A stretch of DNA of 64,000 nucleotides, taken from NCBI GenBank assembly GCA_026625165.1, contig CP112999.1, positions 186,001 to 250,000 on the forward strand, read 5' to 3'. This document shows, piece by piece, positions 54,055 through 62,354 of the stretch (the first letter of the stretch is position 1; each line of letters starts with the position of its first letter). The notes below the pieces were generated by a model. It made no database searches. It saw only the letters and a list, made by a program, of their open reading frames with translations, and was not told the origin of the DNA. The DNA is from Methanoregula sp. Lineage in GTDB: Archaea; Halobacteriota; Methanomicrobia; Methanomicrobiales; Methanospirillaceae. A program made the translations under genes and the position numbers.

Positions 54055-54629
54055 GCCACCCCTTTGCCGTCAAGGAAATTCTTAATAAGCCGGTCGCCTT
54101 CCGCAGTCAGGATGCTCTCGGGGTGGAACTGGACGCCTGTTATGGGGTACCGCGTGTGCCGCACTCCCATCACGTACCGGTCGTCCATGCTTCTTGCACA
54201 GACCTGCAGCTCTCCGGGCAGGGACTCCTCGCTTGCAACGAGCGAGTGGTAGCGGGTTGCAGTAAACGGGCTTTGCACTCCTTCAAAGATGCCCCTGCCG
54301 TCATGCTGTATTGCCGAGGTCTTCCCGTGCACCAGCCGCCCTGCCCGCACCACTTCCCCGCCAAAGGCAGTGCAGATCGCCTGGTGTCCAAGGCAGACCC
54401 CCAGCGTCGGGACCTTTTTGCTCATTGTGTCAAGCACTTCAGGGCAGACCCCGGAGTCCTGCGGTGTCCCCGGACCCGGGGAGAGGATGATCCGGTCACA
54501 CCCGGTCGCCTCCAGCCGGTCGAGCGGGGTGTCGCAGGTGAAAACGAAAGGGTTGCCGCCAAGCCGTCCCACCTGCTGGTAGAGGTTGAAGGTGAAGCTG
54601 TCGTAGCAGTCGACGATCAGCACTTTCAT
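54051..54629 (-). CDS. trpG: anthranilate synthase, glutamine amidotransferase subunit
   Basis: A 192-residue class I amidotransferase. Catalytic Cys79 is in GVCLGHQAI, with His-Glu in the late [24 protein letters not shown] is the expected oxyanion region. It supplies ammonia to TrpE. Overlaps trpE and trpD by four bases each. Confidence 0.97.
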   Translation of the reverse strand: MKVLIVDCYDSFTFNLYQQVGRLGGNPFVFTCDTPLDRLEATGCDRIILSPGPGTPQDSGVCPEVLDTMSKKVPTLGVCLGHQAICTAFGGEVVRAGRLVHGKTSAIQHDGRGIFEGVQSPFTATRYHSLVASEESLPGELQVCARSMDDRYVMGVRHTRYPITGVQFHPESILTAEGDRLIKNFLDGKGVA

Positions 54630-56143
54630 GGGGCGGCACCTGCCCGTTCGATTGCCCGCAGCATTGCTGCCGCCTTGCTCTCAGTCTCGTTCCACTCGTT
54701 TGCAGGCACCGAGTCAGCCACGATCCCGGCCCCGACCTGGATGAATGCACGGCTCCCCTGCAGGATCACGGTCCGGATCGCGATCGCAAATTCAAGGTTT
54801 TTGTCAAAACCGATGTACCCGACCGCCCCGGCATAGATCCCGCGGTCCTGTGTCTCCTGCTCTTCGATGATCTGCATCGCACGGATCTTGGGGGCCCCGG
54901 ACACAGTCCCGGCAGGGAAACAGGACCTGAGTGCATCATAGCAGTCAAGGTTATCTTTTAAGATCCCATGCACTGTCGAGACGATGTGCTGGACATGGGA
55001 AAACTTCTCGATCCCCATGAACTCGGAGAGCTCCACGCTCCCGAACCGGCAGACGCGCCCGATGTCGTTTCGCGCAAGGTCCACGAGCATCGTATGCTCG
55101 GCCAGCTCTTTTGTGTCCGAAAGGAGGTCGCGGCCAAGAATCTCGTCCTCATCCGCGTTTTTCCCGCGGGGCCGTGTACCTGCTATCGGTACGGTGGTCA
55201 CCCGCCGGCGCTCGACCCGCACGAGCATCTCCGGGCTTGCACCGATCACCTTCTCGCTGCCAAAATCGAGGTAGTACATGTAGGGGCTCGGGTTGATGGT
55301 GCGCAGCGCCGCATAGATCGAGAACGGGTCGCACGAGACCTCGCATTCCACGCGCCGCGAGATGACGGCCTGGAATATGTCACCGGCAGCGATGTGCTCC
55401 TTTACCTGTTTTACGGAATGCTCGAATGCCTCTTTAGAAACGGAGGGGATGTAATCCGGGGCTGTTTTTTGTCCCCCCTCCTGCCGGTAGCCCGGTGTTT
55501 TTCCTGAAGCGAGCCCTGCGATCTTCGTTTGAAGGGCCCGGATCTTTGCCACGCTCTTGGTGTATTCACCGGCAGGGTCTGAATCATATGTCAGGAACGG
55601 GGATGAAAAGATGTACATCTTCTTTTCTGCATGGTCAAAGACAATGCAGTCCTTGCTGAGCATGAACCGGGCATCATGACCGGTGCCGGCGGCCGGCCGG
55701 CCGGCTCTTCGTTGCGCATTGACTTTTTCAAAGAGCGAGTACACGCAGTCATATGCAAAGTAGCCGACCATGCCGCCAAAGAACCGGGGGGCTTTTACAT
55801 TCACGTAATGGAACCGGGACAAAATCGACTTTATCCGGTCGACCGGGGTTGTCCCATCGGGCTCCTTTGCAATCGAAACAAACGGTTCGTTGCCCTGTAC
55901 GTCCACCGTACCGCCAAGGGTTACAACCAGCTCAGGATCGATGCCGATAAACGAGTAGCGTGCGATCTTCTCGCTGCCCTCCATCGATTCGAGCAGGAAC
56001 CCGCAGCCGTCCCGTGTGCCCCTGTACACATCGAGGGGCGAGACATCCGGCAGCGGCAGTTGTGCGCACAGCGGGATGACCAGCGGTCTTGGCTGGGTGT
56101 CCACAATCAAAATAAATTCATCAATTCCCAGATTGAGGTCCAT
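54626..56143 (-). CDS. trpE: anthranilate synthase component I
   Basis: A 505-residue chorismate-using enzyme, first gene of trpEGDCFBA. The tryptophan feedback motif LLES is at residues 50-53 (CGFLLESMEG). Catalytic-domain marks are IFQAVISRRVE, IAGTRPRGKN, FMGIEKFSHVQHIVSTV and TVSGAPKIRAMQIIEE. The LLES motif suggests feedback inhibition by tryptophan. ATG at 56143 is the first good start; a few codons downstream also fit. A palindromic AT-rich element at 56311 is a candidate repressor site. Confidence 0.97.
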   Translation of the reverse strand: MDLNLGIDEFILIVDTQPRPLVIPLCAQLPLPDVSPLDVYRGTRDGCGFLLESMEGSEKIARYSFIGIDPELVVTLGGTVDVQGNEPFVSIAKEPDGTTPVDRIKSILSRFHYVNVKAPRFFGGMVGYFAYDCVYSLFEKVNAQRRAGRPAAGTGHDARFMLSKDCIVFDHAEKKMYIFSSPFLTYDSDPAGEYTKSVAKIRALQTKIAGLASGKTPGYRQEGGQKTAPDYIPSVSKEAFEHSVKQVKEHIAAGDIFQAVISRRVECEVSCDPFSIYAALRTINPSPYMYYLDFGSEKVIGASPEMLVRVERRRVTTVPIAGTRPRGKNADEDEILGRDLLSDTKELAEHTMLVDLARNDIGRVCRFGSVELSEFMGIEKFSHVQHIVSTVHGILKDNLDCYDALRSCFPAGTVSGAPKIRAMQIIEEQETQDRGIYAGAVGYIGFDKNLEFAIAIRTVILQGSRAFIQVGAGIVADSVPANEWNETESKAAAMLRAIERAGAAP

Positions 56144-56667
56144 GTCTTCTTTTGTTAATGCAATATCCAGTCCACCGGCATCACCGCCCGGAGCGTTGCT
56201 CGCGCAAACGCAGGGGTATATTTTTCAAACAATCGCCGCCAATGGTTTTTGGCCCGGCTTCCGGGATTATTTATTCAATAGCGGCAACTATCTGGCATAA
56301 CCGTGTACTTTGTATATATTTATACATTGTTGTAGTTTTTTGTATAACGATGAATAAAATTTTACATAATTCCCGGTAAACCGGCATAAAATGCCAGTGG
56401 TAAACCTGTCTCTCAGGGGCCGGTGAAATGGGGAAGATCTACAAAGGATACTGTGCGTGCCTCAAAAGCTTCTGGCCCGGGGTTATCCGGGCGGCAGCCA
56501 TGACCAGGTGCGGCTGTTATTGCCCCTGGTTGTTACGGGAGTTTTTTATTATCCCCACCGGTTATGGCGCGTTTTGGTTACATTTATCATAATCTGCCGT
56601 GCAATACCTCTTTTGCCGAATTGCCGGACCTGCCCGGCGTGAATACCGGGCCCGTGGGTGAAATACC
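56144..56667. other. intergenic region between trpE and the CHASE4 sensor gene
   Basis: About 520 bases containing the trp promoter on the left side and the sensor promoter on the right. A trp leader of roughly 150 bases would have one small hairpin (CCCGG/CCGGG), and no tryptophan-rich leader peptide was seen. No coding frame is convincing. Confidence 0.5.
56311..56326. promoter_or_regulatory. palindromic TATA/operator candidate of the trp operon
   Basis: TGTATATATTTATACA has arms TGTATA and TATACA around a TATT centre, in an AT-rich block with a further TGTATA at 56341. It includes a TATA-like core for minus-strand transcription. The TGTA-type arms recall TRP boxes bound by the archaeal repressor TrpY, but no trpY gene is in the window. 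Confidence 0.5.
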
Positions 56668-58407
56668 GTGGAGATACGCACAAAGACGATCCTGATCCTC
56701 ACCCTTACCCTCGTCACCCTCATTATCATCATTGGGATCGCCTCTGAGATCCTCGTCGCGGGAGGATTTGCCCGGGTTGAAGACCAGGCAGCAGCGAAAG
56801 ACACGAACCGGGCCCTTGCCGCGCTTGCCGATGATATCAATACGCTGGATGCCGTGGCAGTAGACTGGATCTCCCGTGGCCCGGGAGAGAGCTATTTTTC
56901 AAAAGGGTCTGCGGGGGGGGTCCCGTCCACCCTTGACGACCAGACTTTTGAGCGGCTTGCCCTCAATTACATTCTCTTCACCGATGCATCGGGCACCGTG
57001 GTTGCAGGACGGGGGTACGACCTCGAACAGCACCAGACGATTCCAATCCCCTCTGCCCTTACAGATATGGTCGCCCCCTCATCCCCGTTACGGGACCCGC
57101 CGTTCATGGAGAACGGGACCATGGGTATTGTACAGACCCCCTCGGATTCCCTGCTTGTTGCAGTACGGCCCGCCCATGCGCCTGGAGCGACGGGCGTACC
57201 CACGGGCTACCTTATCATGGCCCGGAACCTTGACGCCAACGAGGTCTCCCGGCTCTCGGTGATGAGCCAGCTTGACCTTGATATATGGAAATACCGGGCG
57301 AACGGACCAAAAGGAGAGATCGATGCCCAGCTCGCCGGCTCTGCACCGGCAGGGGGGCAATTCCTGAACCGGACGGGCCCCGATTCTTTCGAGATGGATG
57401 CCCCTGCCCTCCGGCAGATCAGGGACACTGAGACGATCTATGGGTACGCCCTGGTCCGGGATGTGTACGGGCAACCGGCGCTTGTCCTTGCCGCAGAGAT
57501 CCCCCGTGACATCTCCAAACAGGGGACATCCACGATACTGTATTTCCTCACGCTCCTGTTAATCTCGGGTATCATTGTCGGGATTGTGATGGTAGCGCTT
57601 GTCGAACGGACCGTGCTTTCGAGGCTGCTGTCGTTGTCATCCCATGTCTCCACGATTGGCACAGGGAGGGATTTTTCCGCCAGGGTCTCAGTGCCTGGAA
57701 ATGATGAGATCACGGACCTTGCAACAAATGTCAACAGCATGCTTGGCGAACTTGAACAGTGCCAGCTCGGTCTTCAGGTACGCCTGAGCCAGAGTGAAGA
57801 GAATTACCGGCTGTTCTTCAACAGCATCACCGATCCTGTCATCATCTGCCAGTACAGGGAAGGAGAATTTTTGGGCATCATCATTGAAGCAAATGATGCA
57901 GTAATCGACGTTTTGGGATATTCACGGGAAGAGTTGTTCACCATGTCACCCGGGGCATTTGTCAAAAACGGAGAACAAAACGCCGCCGTTTCCGGCCGAC
58001 TCCGGGCAGATGGGTATGCCATATTTGAGTCCGTGTATCTTACGCGGAGCGGCATGACGATCCCCGTTGAAATCAATGCCCACGTCTTTGATTATTTTGG
58101 CCAGAAAGCCGTCCTTGCAATAGCGCGGGATATCACAGAGCGTCGTGACATCGAACGGCTTAAAATGGAAGCGTTCCAGCAGATTGAGAAAAATATGCAG
58201 CAGTTTGCCATCCTCAATGATCATATCCGGAACCCGCTCCAGGGTATCATTGGCACTGCCGATATGATCGAGCATAAACATTCGGGACGGATCATTGAGC
58301 TCGCCCGTGTCATCAATGATATTGTGGACAAGCTGGACAGGGGCTACCTGGAGTCCGAGAAGATCCAGGAATTCTTACGAAAATATTACGGTGTTGACAA
58401 AAAATAG
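56668..58407 (+). CDS. CHASE4-HAMP-PAS membrane sensor without kinase domain
   Basis: A 579-residue receptor. Membrane helix 1 is at about 8-30. The CHASE4-type extracellular domain (about 45-280) includes FTDASGTVVAGRGYDLE and PTGYLIMARNLDANEV. Helix 2 is about 288-312 and a HAMP linker about 313-372. A PAS domain (about 378-500) contains ITDPVIICQYREGEFLG and GYSREELFTMSPG, followed by a helical tail. The tail includes HIRNPLQGIIGTADMIE, which looks like a histidine-kinase H-box, but no ATP-binding domain follows. Signalling must occur through a partner. The start is GTG at 56668. Confidence 0.85.
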   Translation: MEIRTKTILILTLTLVTLIIIIGIASEILVAGGFARVEDQAAAKDTNRALAALADDINTLDAVAVDWISRGPGESYFSKGSAGGVPSTLDDQTFERLALNYILFTDASGTVVAGRGYDLEQHQTIPIPSALTDMVAPSSPLRDPPFMENGTMGIVQTPSDSLLVAVRPAHAPGATGVPTGYLIMARNLDANEVSRLSVMSQLDLDIWKYRANGPKGEIDAQLAGSAPAGGQFLNRTGPDSFEMDAPALRQIRDTETIYGYALVRDVYGQPALVLAAEIPRDISKQGTSTILYFLTLLLISGIIVGIVMVALVERTVLSRLLSLSSHVSTIGTGRDFSARVSVPGNDEITDLATNVNSMLGELEQCQLGLQVRLSQSEENYRLFFNSITDPVIICQYREGEFLGIIIEANDAVIDVLGYSREELFTMSPGAFVKNGEQNAAVSGRLRADGYAIFESVYLTRSGMTIPVEINAHVFDYFGQKAVLAIARDITERRDIERLKMEAFQQIEKNMQQFAILNDHIRNPLQGIIGTADMIEHKHSGRIIELARVINDIVDKLDRGYLESEKIQEFLRKYYGVDKK

Positions 58408-58565
58408 GTGTGATATTCCGGTTGTGACATATTTTTTTTGGAATGGAAATACCGCAGCGGGATATCTGCGGTCCAGCCATGAAATTTTCCGGACATTATA
58501 TTTATCAGCTCGTGCGTAAATACGCATTGTTTGCCCAATAATCCTGATTAGTCCGTTTTACATCC

Positions 58566-58577
58566 GGATATATAATC
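58566..58577 (+). promoter_or_regulatory. TATA box of the Gly-rich protein gene
   Basis: GGATATATAATC lies 38 bases before the ATG at 58615, a normal archaeal spacing. Confidence 0.6.
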
Positions 58578-58614
58578 GAAACATTTATTTGGGAAAATCG
58601 GTGCGTGGTCGACC

Positions 58615-59865
58615 ATGCGTTGGTGTGCGAACGACAGGATACGCAGGATTGCTGTTATTTTCATTATCTTAAGTGTTATCCAGATGGCAGGAACCTATGG
58701 GTGGTTCACATCAGGGGTTCCCCTGATTGGGTTTGCAGACGCAAAAAATGATGGGGATAATGGCAACTCCGGCGGCGGATCCGGAGGCGGGAATGCAGGA
58801 GGCAACTCCGGCGGCGGATCCGGGGGCGGGAATGCAGGAGGCAACTCCGGAGGGGGCGGAGGAAACTCCGGTGGCAATTCCGGTGGCGGATCCGGAGGCG
58901 GGAATGCAGGAGGCAACTCCGGAGGGGGCGGAGGAAACTCCGGTGGCAATTCCGGTGGCGGATCCGGGGGCGGTCAGGGACAAGGACAGGGCCAGGGATC
59001 CGGAGGCGGTCAGGGACAAGGACAGGGCCAGGGATCCGGAGGCGGCCAGGGACAAGGACAGGGCCAGGGATCCGGAGGCGGCCAGGGACAAGGACAGGGC
59101 CAGGGATCCGGAGGCGGACAGGTACTTGTGATTGACCTGAACACAGCGAGGTCTGCCGGAGAGAAGATCTCAGTCCAGGAAAACACTATCCGCTTCGAAC
59201 ACGGCACGTATACAATAACGGTCAAAACAAAAGACACCCCACGGGAAGACCAGGGGGAGCTGAGCGGAGAAATTGAATCTATTACACTGCAGGGCACACC
59301 GGTTAAAGCTCAGTATACCGGCAAAGGTGCAGTGTCCGCATCGTTCGGGGCTGACCTGAAGACCCTTCCTGTAACGGGTGCAACTGTGACCGCATCGCTT
59401 ATCGAAAAACCTGATGACCAGAGCAGGGCCGCATTCGAGCGTGCAGCTGAAGAGAACGGGTTTGCCGTTGACTCAGTTGCGTATGCCATGAAGGTGGACA
59501 AGTCCGGACTTGAAGATGGCAGGGATGTCGGACGGGCGACGGTCACAATGACGGTCTCGCCGGCATGGGTTCTTGAACACGGCGGGTTTTCCGGGATCCA
59601 AATTGCCCGGTTTGCCGATGACGGGAGCTCGGAGATCCTTGCCTCGTCTTTTAATGGTATCGATGCCGATTCAAATATGGTCTTTACAGGCACATCACCG
59701 CGGGGTCTTTCCATTTTTGCGTTAATCTCGATAAAAGCCCAGGATCAGCCGGTTGCCCCCCAGCCTGTCACGATGCCATCCAAAAGATCTGACGCTTCTG
59801 CAACCATGGTATTTATCCCGCCGATCCTTTTATTCGCAGCATTGTTCCTGATCAGGAAGACCTGA
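58615..59865 (+). CDS. cell-surface protein with Gly-rich tandem repeats and C-terminal anchor
   Basis: A 416-residue protein with a signal peptide or anchor (about 12-30). A low-complexity region of about 115 residues (50-165) has two repeat types: GGNSGGGSGGGNA, and a run of four units of QGQGQGQGSGGG. The C-terminal beta domain (about 170-385) includes FAVDSVAYAMKVDKSGLEDG and FTGTSPRGLSIFALIS, resembling PGF-pre-PGF-type surface domains. A last membrane helix ends in RKT. The repeat probably forms a flexible spacer that holds the domain away from the wall. Confidence 0.8.
   Translation: MRWCANDRIRRIAVIFIILSVIQMAGTYGWFTSGVPLIGFADAKNDGDNGNSGGGSGGGNAGGNSGGGSGGGNAGGNSGGGGGNSGGNSGGGSGGGNAGGNSGGGGGNSGGNSGGGSGGGQGQGQGQGSGGGQGQGQGQGSGGGQGQGQGQGSGGGQGQGQGQGSGGGQVLVIDLNTARSAGEKISVQENTIRFEHGTYTITVKTKDTPREDQGELSGEIESITLQGTPVKAQYTGKGAVSASFGADLKTLPVTGATVTASLIEKPDDQSRAAFERAAEENGFAVDSVAYAMKVDKSGLEDGRDVGRATVTMTVSPAWVLEHGGFSGIQIARFADDGSSEILASSFNGIDADSNMVFTGTSPRGLSIFALISIKAQDQPVAPQPVTMPSKRSDASATMVFIPPILLFAALFLIRKT
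58765..59118 (+). repeat. in-frame tandem DNA repeats of the Gly-rich protein
   Basis: Two blocks: variable GGCGGATCCGG-containing units (58765-58970), then four near-perfect 36-base units from about 58970. All are multiples of three, so the reading frame survives unit gain or loss. Confidence 0.85.
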
Positions 59866-59959
59866 TATTTTTTATTTTTCCAATTCCCTCATTCTGTTCC
59901 GGAGATTAAAGGGAGGATGTTGAATTTATTATACCTGGTTTTTGGGACGGGAACAGGTA

Positions 59960-60334
59960 TCATGCCTCCACCCTCACTCCCCGCCCGCGCAGCTCATCGG
60001 ATTTCTTCTTTGAGCACTCCTCGCACCGGAATTCCGGCTCCCGGTCCGAAGTCCTGTCATAGTCTCCCGACCGTACGAGCCGGTAACCCCGTGCGACCTT
60101 CCCGCAGTCTACGCAGGTGATATTTTCCTTTACCTCCCACTGGGCGGCAAGCGACTGGGACGTAAAAATGAACTGGTCGACCCAGAAAAAGATGAGCCCG
60201 CCGACCAGGTTTGCCACAATCGCGGCGACCAGCTGCCCCATGGACACAAGCAGGACACCGACCCCGGCGAGGATGGGGGTGCTCGCCTGCCAGCGCAGGA
60301 GGTAGAGCCCGTAGCGTTTGAAATTGACCTGCAT
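59960..60334 (-). CDS. small membrane protein with zinc-ribbon tail
   Basis: A 124-residue protein with two membrane helices (about 16-37 and 42-58) and a C-terminal cytosolic tail containing CVDCGK and CEEC, probably a zinc ribbon. The N-terminal pattern RYGLYLLRWQASTPILA and FFWVDQFIFTS resembles GtrA-like small membrane proteins, but the zinc tail is extra. It is divergent from the four-helix protein gene at 60426. Function unknown. Confidence 0.68.
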   Translation of the reverse strand: MQVNFKRYGLYLLRWQASTPILAGVGVLLVSMGQLVAAIVANLVGGLIFFWVDQFIFTSQSLAAQWEVKENITCVDCGKVARGYRLVRSGDYDRTSDREPEFRCEECSKKKSDELRGRGVRVEA

Positions 60335-60383
60335 ACCGGAACATAGGTGCCGGAGATATAAGCGTTGCGCTCGTGCAGGAGGG

Positions 60384-60393
60384 CTTTATATTT
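60384..60393 (+). promoter_or_regulatory. TATA box of the gene at 60426
   Basis: GCTTTATATT lies 33-42 bases before the ATG at 60426. Confidence 0.55.
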
Positions 60394-60425
60394 CGCTCAC
60401 TAATAGGTACGAAGGACTGTAAAAC

Positions 60426-61031
60426 ATGCGGTGGTTCGGCGAGCGGTCACTGGGCTGGGTCTTTGTCACGCGGATGATCGGGATCATCTCGTTTTTGATC
60501 ATTGCCGTCCTTGCAAACATCCTCATGTTTTACGTGTCAAACCCTGTCTACCAGTCCGGTGTCGGGCTCTTAAACGACAACTTCTGGCTCCTGCTCATTA
60601 TCGGGCTCATCATGTTTGTCGCGGACATCTTCACCGCGTTCCCGTTCCCCCTTGACCTTCCCTCCCCCATCGTCCGTGCAATCGGGAGCGTCTTTATCAT
60701 CGCGTTCATCCTGCGTGTGTTTGAATGGCTGGATTTTGTTACGGGAAGCAACATTTACCAGTTCTTCTGGTTCCTCTCGTTCATCCTCGTGCCGGTCGTC
60801 TTTTTGCTTGTGCTGGCTAACGGCTACTACGATATTATCCGCCGGCTCTTCCGGTCGGGCATGACCAACGGTGCCGGGCCGGCAACGCCCGACCCGACGA
60901 TCGGCACACCAAGGGCTGCGTCCAACGGGAACGGTGTCAAGTCATGGGAGGAAGTCGGCGTCGAGTTCCGCATGATGGTCTACGATATCCTCCACCGGTT
61001 CCGCGAGGAGATCCGCGGCGACCGCAGGTGA
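60426..61031 (+). CDS. four-helix membrane protein of unknown function
   Basis: A 201-residue protein with four predicted helices (about 16-36, 52-72, 82-101 and 110-132) and a cytosolic C-terminal tail of 65 residues rich in Gly, Pro and Asn before a final helix (EVGVEFRMMVYDILHRFREEIRGDRR). No family is recognised. It has its own TATA box and is followed after 50 bases by the methyltransferase gene. Confidence 0.65.
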   Translation: MRWFGERSLGWVFVTRMIGIISFLIIAVLANILMFYVSNPVYQSGVGLLNDNFWLLLIIGLIMFVADIFTAFPFPLDLPSPIVRAIGSVFIIAFILRVFEWLDFVTGSNIYQFFWFLSFILVPVVFLLVLANGYYDIIRRLFRSGMTNGAGPATPDPTIGTPRAASNGNGVKSWEEVGVEFRMMVYDILHRFREEIRGDRR

Positions 61032-61080
61032 GTGGCAGGTGTTTTTTTCCCTTTTGAGCTGACAGGTACATGGGAATACC

Positions 61081-62055
61081 ATGGAACCGGTGAGGGTGCA
61101 CGGCGGGATCTTTTATAACGGGGACTGCATCTCCGGCGCACAGGCGCACCTCCCGGATGGTTCCGTTGACCTGATCATCACCGACCCGCCATATGGCATC
61201 CGGGGCGATACCCTTCACCGGCACTACAACCGGAATGAGCAGTGCGTCATACCCGGTTACGTTGAGGTCCCGCAGGAGGAGTATGCGGACTTTTCAGCCC
61301 GCTGGGTGCGGGAGGCGGAACGGGTGCTGCGCCCGGGAGGTTCGCTGTATATCATCTCCGGCTACACGAACCTCTACCATCTCCTGCACGCCCTAAAGGA
61401 AACTTCGCTTGCCGAGGTCAACCACATCGTCTGGAAGTACAGCTTCGGGGTCTTTACCCGCCGCAAGTATGTCTCATCCCATTACCACATCCTCTATTAC
61501 GAAAAACCAGGCGGCAGGCGGACGTTTAATGTGGAGTCCCGGTTTGGCCTGACGGAACGGACTGACGGGGGCCGGTCGCCCAATTCACAGGACCGCGAGG
61601 ATGTCTGGCCAATCAACCGTGTGTACAAGCCGGGGCAGCAGAAGAACAAAAACGAGCTGCCGGTTGCGTTGCTTGTAAAGATGCTGCAGTACAGCAGCAA
61701 TGAAGGCGACCTCGTCTGCGATTTTTTCCTTGGCGGGTTTTCGACTGCACAGGCGGCAATCGGGCTTAACCGGCGCATAGTCGGGTTTGAAATTTCAAAA
61801 GAGATGTTTGATGCAAAAGTCCGTCAACTCCGGCAACTGGAGCCCGGGTATCTCCTTGGCTCGCTGCGGACGCCGGTCCCCGGGCATATAAAAAACCAGG
61901 GAATGCCGTGGACGGCGCGGGAACGCACAGACCTTTCGCTCCGGTACAGGGCGCTGTGCGGACAGGGGCTGTTAAAAAAGACCGTCATTTCCATGCTCTG
62001 CGAGGAGTTCGGGCGGGGACGCTGGGCAATTGAAAAAGCGCTCCGGAAACTCTAA
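61081..62055 (+). CDS. orphan DNA (N4/N6-amino) methyltransferase
   Basis: A 324-residue S-adenosylmethionine-dependent DNA methyltransferase. Motif IV, DLIITDPPYG, comes first and the AdoMet motif CDFFLGGFSTAQAA comes near residue 220, the beta-class order. A variable region (about 130-190) with SSHYHILYYEKPG and NSQDREDVWPI is typical of type II or orphan enzymes. A C-terminal 60 residues (RTDLSLRYRALCGQGLLKKTV) may bind DNA. No restriction endonuclease is adjacent, so it may be a solitary regulator or immunity remnant. Confidence 0.9.
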   Translation: MEPVRVHGGIFYNGDCISGAQAHLPDGSVDLIITDPPYGIRGDTLHRHYNRNEQCVIPGYVEVPQEEYADFSARWVREAERVLRPGGSLYIISGYTNLYHLLHALKETSLAEVNHIVWKYSFGVFTRRKYVSSHYHILYYEKPGGRRTFNVESRFGLTERTDGGRSPNSQDREDVWPINRVYKPGQQKNKNELPVALLVKMLQYSSNEGDLVCDFFLGGFSTAQAAIGLNRRIVGFEISKEMFDAKVRQLRQLEPGYLLGSLRTPVPGHIKNQGMPWTARERTDLSLRYRALCGQGLLKKTVISMLCEEFGRGRWAIEKALRKL

Positions 62056-62099
62056 AACTTAATTAAAAAAAGGAAAAATTTGTGTAAGATTGTGAACGA

Positions 62100-62267
62100 T
62101 TAGAAACGGGGCTTCCTGTGCTTTGGAAGGCAATCCCTACAGTAAACTGGTCTTCCCTCTGTAGGCTTGAAGGGGACTTCACACTCTTTGCCGCAGTCTG
62201 AACAGACTGTTTTTGTCATCTCGCGGGGGCCGAAATTCTTCGGGCCGCCAAAACCTCTTCTTTCCAT
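62100..62267 (-). CDS. 55-residue zinc-binding CxxC protein
   Basis: A small basic protein (ATG at 62267) with CSDCGKEC and YCRDC, together a zinc ribbon, surrounded by MERRGFGGPKNFGPREMTKTV and a basic end HRKPRF. Such CxxC-x-CxxC mini-proteins are common in methanogens and have no assigned function. It is 87 bases downstream of the radical SAM gene on the same strand, so co-transcription is possible. The frame extends further upstream to 62354 without conserved sequence. Confidence 0.7.
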   Translation of the reverse strand: MERRGFGGPKNFGPREMTKTVCSDCGKECEVPFKPTEGRPVYCRDCLPKHRKPRF

Positions 62268-62354
62268 TGTTTTACTCACGCAGGTTTGACGCTGCGAATA
62301 AATATCGACCCGCTGGGTATAAATACATCTGCATAGCTTTGCACTTAATGCCAT

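Noticed and set aside
58765..59118. Regular direct repeats as a possible CRISPR array
   Set aside because: The units lack unique spacers, are multiples of three and lie in frame inside a Gly-rich protein.
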